NCBI GenBank assembly: GCA_030159075.1
Contig: BROG01000296.1
Span: 248,001-312,000 of the forward strand
DNA from: Atrina japonica
Taxonomy: Eukaryota > Mollusca > Bivalvia > Pterioida > Pinnidae
Reading direction: 5' to 3'
Length of the DNA: 64,000 nt
Position numbers and translations under genes: made by a program. Shown piece by piece: positions 62,401 through 64,000 of the stretch; the first letter of the stretch is position 1; each line of letters opens with the position of its first letter. The notes under the pieces were generated by a model. It worked only from the letters and a program-made list of their open reading frames with translations. It was not told where the DNA came from and made no database searches.

Positions 62401-63397
62401 AGGATAGGTGGGGTGAGGTAGGTGGGTACTAGATCTTTATGTGGCAGTGGGCACAAAGAGGATAGGTGGGGTGAGGTAGATGGGTACTAGGGCCTTATGT
62501 GCCAGTGGGCACGAAGAGGATAGGTGGGGTGAGGTAAGTGGGTAATACGGCCTTATGTGCCAGTGGGCACGAAGAGGATAGGTGGGGTGAGGTAGATGGG
62601 TACTAGGGCCTTATGTGCCAGTGGGCACAAAGAGGATAGGTGGGGTGAGGTAGATGGGTACTAGGGCCTTATGTGCCAGTGGGCACGAAGAGGATAGGTG
62701 AGTACTATGCTCTCAGTTTGGGCAACATAATAGTGACCTTGATATCACTCAGGCACTTTTGCTTCCCTGTTTAGCTGAATACAGTGGAACCAGTCATGAC
62801 AGAACACCTCTTCTGACATGGAAATGTGGTCTTACATGACAGGTGGTCTCTCAATTTAAACGATTATTGAACCAAGTGGTTTTGAGAATGTGGTTTCCGA
62901 AGACAGATGGTCTTTTATGACAGTGGTGTCTCAAGACAGGTTCCACTGGACTTAGCTAAACAGGCATTGTCAGGTAAATAAGCTGAAAGAAGATCAATGC
63001 ACAAAATCCAGTGGTTCAGTAGTACAACAACAGTGAAACTTGTATATTAATACCCTCTTAGTTACACAGCAAAACCAGTCTTTATAGGGAGGTGGTCTTT
63101 ACATAGAGGTTGATTTGTACACAAATGGTACTATTGGGGACAGCAAGAAATGGTCTTTATGACCAGGTTGTATTTATACACAGGTGGTCACTAAAGCAAG
63201 TTTTACTGTATTGTTTTGCGAGTGGAAGTTGTATGATTTTATTTACAGTTTCAGGATGGCACTGAATGGTGGGTTGAAGTGATTGAAATTGCTGTCAGTC
63301 GAGGTACAGACGAGGTCTTGATAGAGTCCGTAAAGGGCGAATTGATGAAAGATCATGTAGATGACCCATTAAACCCACAAGTGACCATTGCACGATC
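38664..63397 (+). CDS. SHPRH: SHPRH, SNF2 ATPase and E3 ubiquitin ligase (3' end beyond window)
   Basis: Nineteen coding exons with GT/AG borders and matching phases: 38664-39230, 39719-39923, 40664-40861, 41858-41948, 43653-43815, 45395-46348, 46904-47011, 48258-48384, 48806-48885, 49991-50035, 52134-52212, 53017-53180, 54013-54120, 54656-54721, 55092-55180, 56345-56471, 59814-59990, 61115-61222, 63249-63397. They give about 1201 residues. Motifs: LRPYQRRGVNWML (Q-like motif), Walker A DEMGLGKT (Lys about 379), PHD finger (about 671-722, C4HC3), DEAQ box (835-838), TGTPIQ, and LRLRQACCHPQAVRGEF. SHPRH is the Rad5-like ligase that extends Lys63 chains on PCNA at stalled forks. The RING finger and second helicase lobe are not yet reached. 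A CAG acceptor lies 11 bp before the ATG, so a 5' UTR exon exists upstream. The linker-histone domain of vertebrate SHPRH is not seen; exon 6 is Ser/Glu-rich there. Confidence 0.96.
39559..39661. mobile_element. Palindromic MITE (family CACTGTCATAATTC), copy 2
   Basis: 'cactgtcagaattcagggtt' at the left and 'ctatggaattatgacggtag' at the right are inverted relatives and resemble the copy at 11624-11718. In SHPRH intron 1. Confidence 0.5.
40167..40405 (+). mobile_element. SINE type B, copy 3
   Basis: Head 'gatgagtggttagagcctcc', B box GGTTCAAGCCCC, then 'gtgagaaagtttgccagttt' and 'aaactggctgccacc', as in 6165-6420. In SHPRH intron 2. Confidence 0.75.
40931..41111. mobile_element. CAGT-type MITE
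   Basis: Left end CTGTAGAACCTGTCTTTAG, right end ACAGGTTTCACTG followed by TA. Contains 'gtggtctcaaaagataggtgg'. In SHPRH intron 3, about 70 bp after the exon 3 donor. Confidence 0.75.
41214..41383. mobile_element. CAGT-type MITE, diverged
   Basis: Left 'tagtgaatcttgtatataaa', right 'taaagctggttttactttat'. The interior ('gtctttatagggagatg', 'ggccaggtggtctttata') matches 63031-63208. In SHPRH intron 3. Confidence 0.65.
41557..41795 (+). repeat. 33-bp minisatellite, open in frame with SHPRH exon 4
   Basis: Seven units of about 33 bp (core GTACCAGTCTATATCACAT) encode an 11-residue repeat of the type EVYQSISHHTS. No stop occurs from 41545 through the acceptor at 41857 into exon 4 (41858-41948), in the exon's own frame. 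It lies in intron 3. Confidence 0.85.
42065..42305 (-). mobile_element. SINE type B, copy 4 (inverted)
   Basis: Reverse complement of the 6165-6420 family: 'tggtggtggccagg', 'atctggttacaatgcacc', then the inverted head near 'caaatcactcagtcacgaag'. In SHPRH intron 4. Confidence 0.7.
42370..42761. mobile_element. 392-bp TIR element, GGGCCCATTTTA ends, CAG target duplication
   Basis: Ends GGGCCCATTTTACAT and inverted GGGCCCATTTTATC, flanked by CAG on both sides (42367-42369 and 42762-42764). Contains a nested M95-family MITE (42622-42715). A relative of 23688-23798. In SHPRH intron 4. Confidence 0.8.
42622..42715. mobile_element. MITE family M95, copy 2 (nested)
   Basis: Inverted ends AGTTAACCCATTTACCCCTA and AGTTAACACATCAACCCCTG (reverse strand), like 25383-25478. 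It lies inside the element 42370-42761, so it inserted later. Confidence 0.75.
42992..43031 (+). repeat. (GTCT)n-like microsatellite
   Basis: Short run of GTCT/GTCTGCC units in SHPRH intron 4, about 620 bp before exon 5. Confidence 0.8.
43891..44218 (+). mobile_element. tRNA-derived SINE, type C
   Basis: Head 'tgttgtagtggtagagtgtt' with a B-box-like GTGATTCCC. The body has 'ctttcggatgagac', 'ggtgtggcacgttaaa' and 'atataagtgaaaaattcttg', and ends in CAAACAAAAC. Flanked by a 10-bp duplication ATGAAAAT(T/C)G (43881-43890 and 44219-44228). Parts match 190-315 and 3780-3910. In SHPRH intron 5. Confidence 0.8.
44283..44386 (+). repeat. SINE type B fragment
   Basis: 'gagggcctttacggtcaagc', 'tctctcacctgtagtcagtg' and 'atgtgaggaagttt' follow the order of the type B head. 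Cut off by a (TA)n tract at 44387-44413. Confidence 0.5.
44415..44720 (-). repeat. Interspersed repeat R2, continuous copy (inverted)
   Basis: Reverse complement of 9080-9180 plus 9850-10025, but here in one piece. It shows that the 9181-9850 block is extra in the other copy. In SHPRH intron 5. Confidence 0.65.
44751..44849. mobile_element. CAGT-type MITE, internally deleted
   Basis: CAGTAAAACCTGCTTTAGTG at the left and AAGTTTCACTG at the right, with TA on both sides. Only 99 bp, so the middle is lost. Confidence 0.75.
45731..45834 (+). repeat. In-exon 51-bp duplication in SHPRH exon 6
   Basis: Two nearly identical 51-bp copies encode ESHDVSEQGDESIETVN and ESHEVSEQGDESIETVN, with a more diverged half copy before and after. 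The near identity at DNA level points to recent expansion in a disordered acidic linker before the PHD finger. Confidence 0.9.
47600..48212 (+). mobile_element. Pearl/Helentron-like element with about 150-bp core repeats
   Basis: Three to four core units, each with 'gttatttccccttttaagtgg', 'agtataatagatagagagaa', 'agtgaaagaagca' and 'caaagatctacaaa'. The right end is CTCAGGTGACCATGAGGCCT then ACTGGGCCTCTTGTT, a hairpin (GAGGCC/GGGCCTC) near the terminus. This architecture matches the bivalve pearl elements, later placed with Helentron-associated elements. It ends about 45 bp before SHPRH exon 8 (48258). Confidence 0.65.
48434..48608. mobile_element. CAGT-type MITE
   Basis: Left CAGTTGAACCTGTCTGCAAAG, right ACAGGTTCCAGTG followed by TA. 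In SHPRH intron 8, about 50 bp after the exon 8 donor. Confidence 0.7.
48910..49113. mobile_element. MITE, TIR CTGTAAATCCG (copy 2)
   Basis: Left CTATAAATCCGGATATTTTC and right AAACCGGATTTACAG are inverted. The interior shares 'gataattttattatcgcgaa' and 'gagagctct' with 2235-2449. In SHPRH intron 9. Confidence 0.7.
50075..51260 (+). repeat. About 40-bp minisatellite plus a 520-bp higher-order duplication in SHPRH intron 10
   Basis: Units of the type TGAATCATGGCTTGTACAGA then ATCTGAATCAGAATAACTTC recur about ten times in 50075-50490 and about six times in 50755-51010. The following stretch (50491-50750, with 'gtacatgtataatgcatgca' and 'gtgatatgatactgtccatg') recurs at 51005-51260. Unit array plus flank was thus duplicated as a block. 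Confidence 0.85.
51261..52133. other. SHPRH intron 10, 3' part
   Basis: No gene or clear repeat. A short CpG-bearing stretch ('atgacgtcacgatac', CRE-like TGACGTCA at about 51787) is visible. The ORF at 51883-52158 merely runs into exon 11 from the intron. Confidence 0.45.
52543..52608. mobile_element. CAGT-type MITE, short form (66 bp)
   Basis: CAGTGGAACCTGTCTAGCGA to CTGGTTTCACTG with TA on both sides. It retains only the inverted ends. Confidence 0.75.
52722..52990. repeat. Repeat with ATCCCCTCGCAA ends
   Basis: 'atcatcccctcgcaa' at the left and 'ttgcgaggggattagtatc' at the right are inverted. The interior is AT-rich with 'gtacatatgtacgtacgta'. It stops about 30 bp before SHPRH exon 12. 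Class unknown. Confidence 0.5.
53328..53416. mobile_element. MITE family M95, copy 3
   Basis: 'ttaactcattcgcccctaaa' and 'taatcaattac' style interior with right end 'caggggtagatgagtctaa'. Matches 42622-42715 over most of its length. In SHPRH intron 12. Confidence 0.7.
55208..55408 (+). repeat. 67-bp tandem repeat (three units) built from a MITE end
   Basis: Three units each containing ACTGACTGACTCAAAGTGAT, 'ctgattagtaaggtgttaca' and GTGGAACCTTGCTATT. The last part is the left end of the CAGT-type MITE, so a terminal MITE segment was amplified in tandem in SHPRH intron 15. Confidence 0.8.
55434..55538. mobile_element. 105-bp MITE, GACC(C)AGTTGCACAA ends, CTG target duplication
   Basis: Left GACCCAGTTGCACAACAGGT and right (reverse strand) GACCTGGTTGCACAAAACAT. 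CTG flanks both sides (55431-55433 and 55539-55541). The interior is palindromic around TTTAACGT and ACGTTAAAT. It has inserted next to the tandem MITE repeat. Confidence 0.8.
55680..55839. mobile_element. CAGT-type MITE
   Basis: CAGTGGAACCTTGCTATTAAG to GAGGTTCCACTG with TA on both sides. The closest relative of the tandem units at 55208-55408. Confidence 0.8.
55862..56195 (+). mobile_element. tRNA-derived SINE, type D
   Basis: Head GGAGTAGCTCAGTT with B box GGTTCGATCCC. The body ends 'agtggcaagggctttaagta' then 'acgccgctcgttaaatcaag'. The tail also appears, inverted, at 28806-28865. In SHPRH intron 15, 150 bp before exon 16. Confidence 0.75.
57045..58942 (+). mobile_element. Pearl/Helentron-like element with 165/330-bp tandem repeats
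   Basis: Begins TTTTTAGCTCACCTGGCCTA and ends AGGTGAGCTATACAGGCTCC then TGGGAGCCTCTAG (hairpin AGGCTC/GGAGCCT, then CTAG). AGCTCACCT and AGGTGAGCT are inverted ends. The interior has about six to seven units of about 165 bp in an alternating 330-bp pattern ('aaccaaacttgg', 'ccaagatggccgcc', 'aacattggaccctatgggaa'). A short GTCC/GTCG array near 57100 is typical of these elements. In SHPRH intron 16. No transposase. Confidence 0.7.
59400..59508 (-). mobile_element. SINE type B, copy 5 (head, inverted)
   Basis: Reverse complement gives GGCAGAGTGGTTAGAGCATC, 'gtgaagtctctcactacagg' and GGTTCGAGTCCCGCTGGAAC. This is the best-preserved type B head. It is not a tRNA gene, because the acceptor ends do not pair and SINE body follows. 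Confidence 0.75.
59546..59731. mobile_element. CAGT-type MITE, diverged
   Basis: CAGTGGAATCTTGTCATATA to GCGAGATTCCACTC with TA on both sides. It ends about 80 bp before SHPRH exon 17. Confidence 0.7.
60270..60955 (+). repeat. 41-bp minisatellite, 17 units, each resembling a splice acceptor
   Basis: The unit runs TTAAACCTAGTTTTTCTCTG then ATAATTCTTATTTTATTCCA and G. Every unit contains a T/C-rich tract followed by CAG, with a possible branch-point CTGAT about 20 bases before it. The array lies in SHPRH intron 17, 160 bp upstream of the true exon 18 acceptor (61114). Confidence 0.9.
61223..62226. other. SHPRH intron 18, 5' part
   Basis: No gene or repeat family recognised. Short local repeat 'caagaacagtattc' at about 61530 and 61583. 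Confidence 0.45.
62227..62700 (+). repeat. 58-bp minisatellite, eight full units and one partial
   Basis: Unit starts AGGATAGGTGGGGTGAGGTA and contains 'tgggtactagggccttatgt' and 'gccagtgggcac'. Starts at 62227, 62285, 62343, 62401, 62459, 62517, 62575, 62633 and 62691, so the period is exactly 58. G-rich on the transcript strand. Confidence 0.95.
62782..62948. mobile_element. CAGT-type MITE
   Basis: CAGTGGAACCAGTCATGACA to ACAGGTTCCACTG; left TA kept, right TA mutated to GA. In SHPRH intron 18. Confidence 0.75.
63031..63208. mobile_element. CAGT-type MITE
   Basis: CAGTGAAACTTGTATATTAA to GCAAGTTTTACTG followed by TA. It ends 40 bp before exon 19 and resembles 41214-41383 in its interior. 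Confidence 0.75.
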
Positions 63398-63961
63398 GTA
63401 AGTTTAACCAGTTTTTCTCCTCCTCTTCATTTTTCTATAATGTCCCGTTGTATCTCTGATCTTGCAGTTGTATGTAATGATTTTTATAGACCTGTCGTAA
63501 GATGGGACGTTTTATGATTTATCCCGCTTCAGACAGATTAGTCCAATTAAAAGTGTCGTAAGTGGCCACGTGCCGACTATGCATTTTTCTGTACACTGCC
63601 GGCACTTTCAATACACGGCACACATTTTTTTTAATGAATCGCACAAGACTGATTTGGATTTACATTAAGATGTATATACAATGTACCCTCGCTATGTTGT
63701 TGATAAATTATTGAATATTTGTTTTTGTATTCTTGTCTTTTTTTCAATCAAAAAATCATTGTCCTTGGCACTTATACAGCTGCTGAAAAGTAATCAGTAG
63801 GATAAAATTGTTACAAGGTTTGTGAAGGTAGGATACAGGAATGTATGCGGTCAGTAAAAATTTGTATCTGGCTGCATCTTGCAAACCATGAAACTCTCTG
63901 ACTGTCTGGTTCTAATCAGACCACTTTGAGTCATTCAGATAGTTGGTCTTAATAGCAAGGT
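63398..63961. other. SHPRH intron 19, start
   Basis: Donor GTAAG at 63398. Near 63895-63961 a diverged MITE end ('tctggttctaatcagaccac') appears. Nothing else recognised. Confidence 0.5.
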
Positions 63962-64000
63962 CAGTAAAAATTGAGGTCCTGTGTCACAGTAGGTGTCGGC
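63962..64000 (+). mobile_element. SINE type A, body fragment cut by window edge
   Basis: 'cagtaaaaattgaggtcctg' and 'tgtcacagtaggtgtcggc' match the body of the SINE at 4361-4650. The head is missing, so this copy is 5'-truncated or fused to the MITE end before it. Confidence 0.7.

Noticed and set aside
62227..62700. CRISPR-like regular repeat with 58-bp period
   Set aside because: There are no unique spacers, the whole unit repeats, and it lies in an animal gene intron. The same applies to the 41-bp array at 60270.

Overview
This window is AT-rich animal nuclear DNA, most likely from a bivalve mollusc. The evidence is intron-rich genes with GT/AG borders, tRNA-derived SINEs with target-site duplications, many short inverted-repeat transposons (MITEs), tandem-repeat elements of the bivalve 'pearl'/Helentron type, and a non-LTR retrotransposon carrying an RNase H domain. 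Species was not determined.

Three host genes can be built exon by exon. (1) Minus strand, 4864-1275: a four-exon gene for a secreted protein of about 398 residues. It has two short repeats resembling those of bacterial secreted proteins and an unassigned C-terminal domain. (2) Minus strand, 24256-13781: akirin, complete in four coding exons (195 residues). Its last coding exon holds only 11 coding bases, which finish the C-terminal Ser-Tyr-Val-Ser tail. (3) Plus strand, from 38664 past the right edge: SHPRH, the SNF2-family ATPase and E3 ubiquitin ligase of the PCNA damage-tolerance pathway. Nineteen coding exons (about 1201 residues) are present. The RING finger and C-terminal helicase lobe lie beyond the window.

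Layout: 1-4.9 kb is the secreted-protein gene with one repeat family in three copies (the third at 5.7-6.1 kb). 4.9-12 kb is gene-poor and rich in repeats; it includes a 718-bp element with perfect 25-bp inverted ends that carries an open reading frame behind an NRF-1-like palindrome. 12.3-24.3 kb is akirin with its long 3' UTR and introns. 24.3-29.6 kb is repeats and locally duplicated AT-rich sequence, plus a GC-rich patch. 29.7-36.4 kb is a decayed minus-strand LINE (ORF1, endonuclease, reverse transcriptase, RNase H, zinc knuckle). Its 3' region contains duplicated stem-loop modules with compensating base changes. 36.4-64 kb is the SHPRH 5' flank and gene body, whose introns are loaded with MITEs, SINEs, pearl-like elements and minisatellites (33, 41, 58, about 40 and 67 bp units).

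The three host genes show no sign of working as a cluster; they look like ordinary neighbours separated by mobile DNA. The most unusual signals are the paired structured modules downstream of the LINE ORFs, the inverted-repeat element with its own promoter-like palindrome and small ORF, a set of unrelated MITEs that share CAG/CTG target duplications, the 17-unit array of splice-acceptor-like sequences in an SHPRH intron, and the akirin terminal micro-exon.
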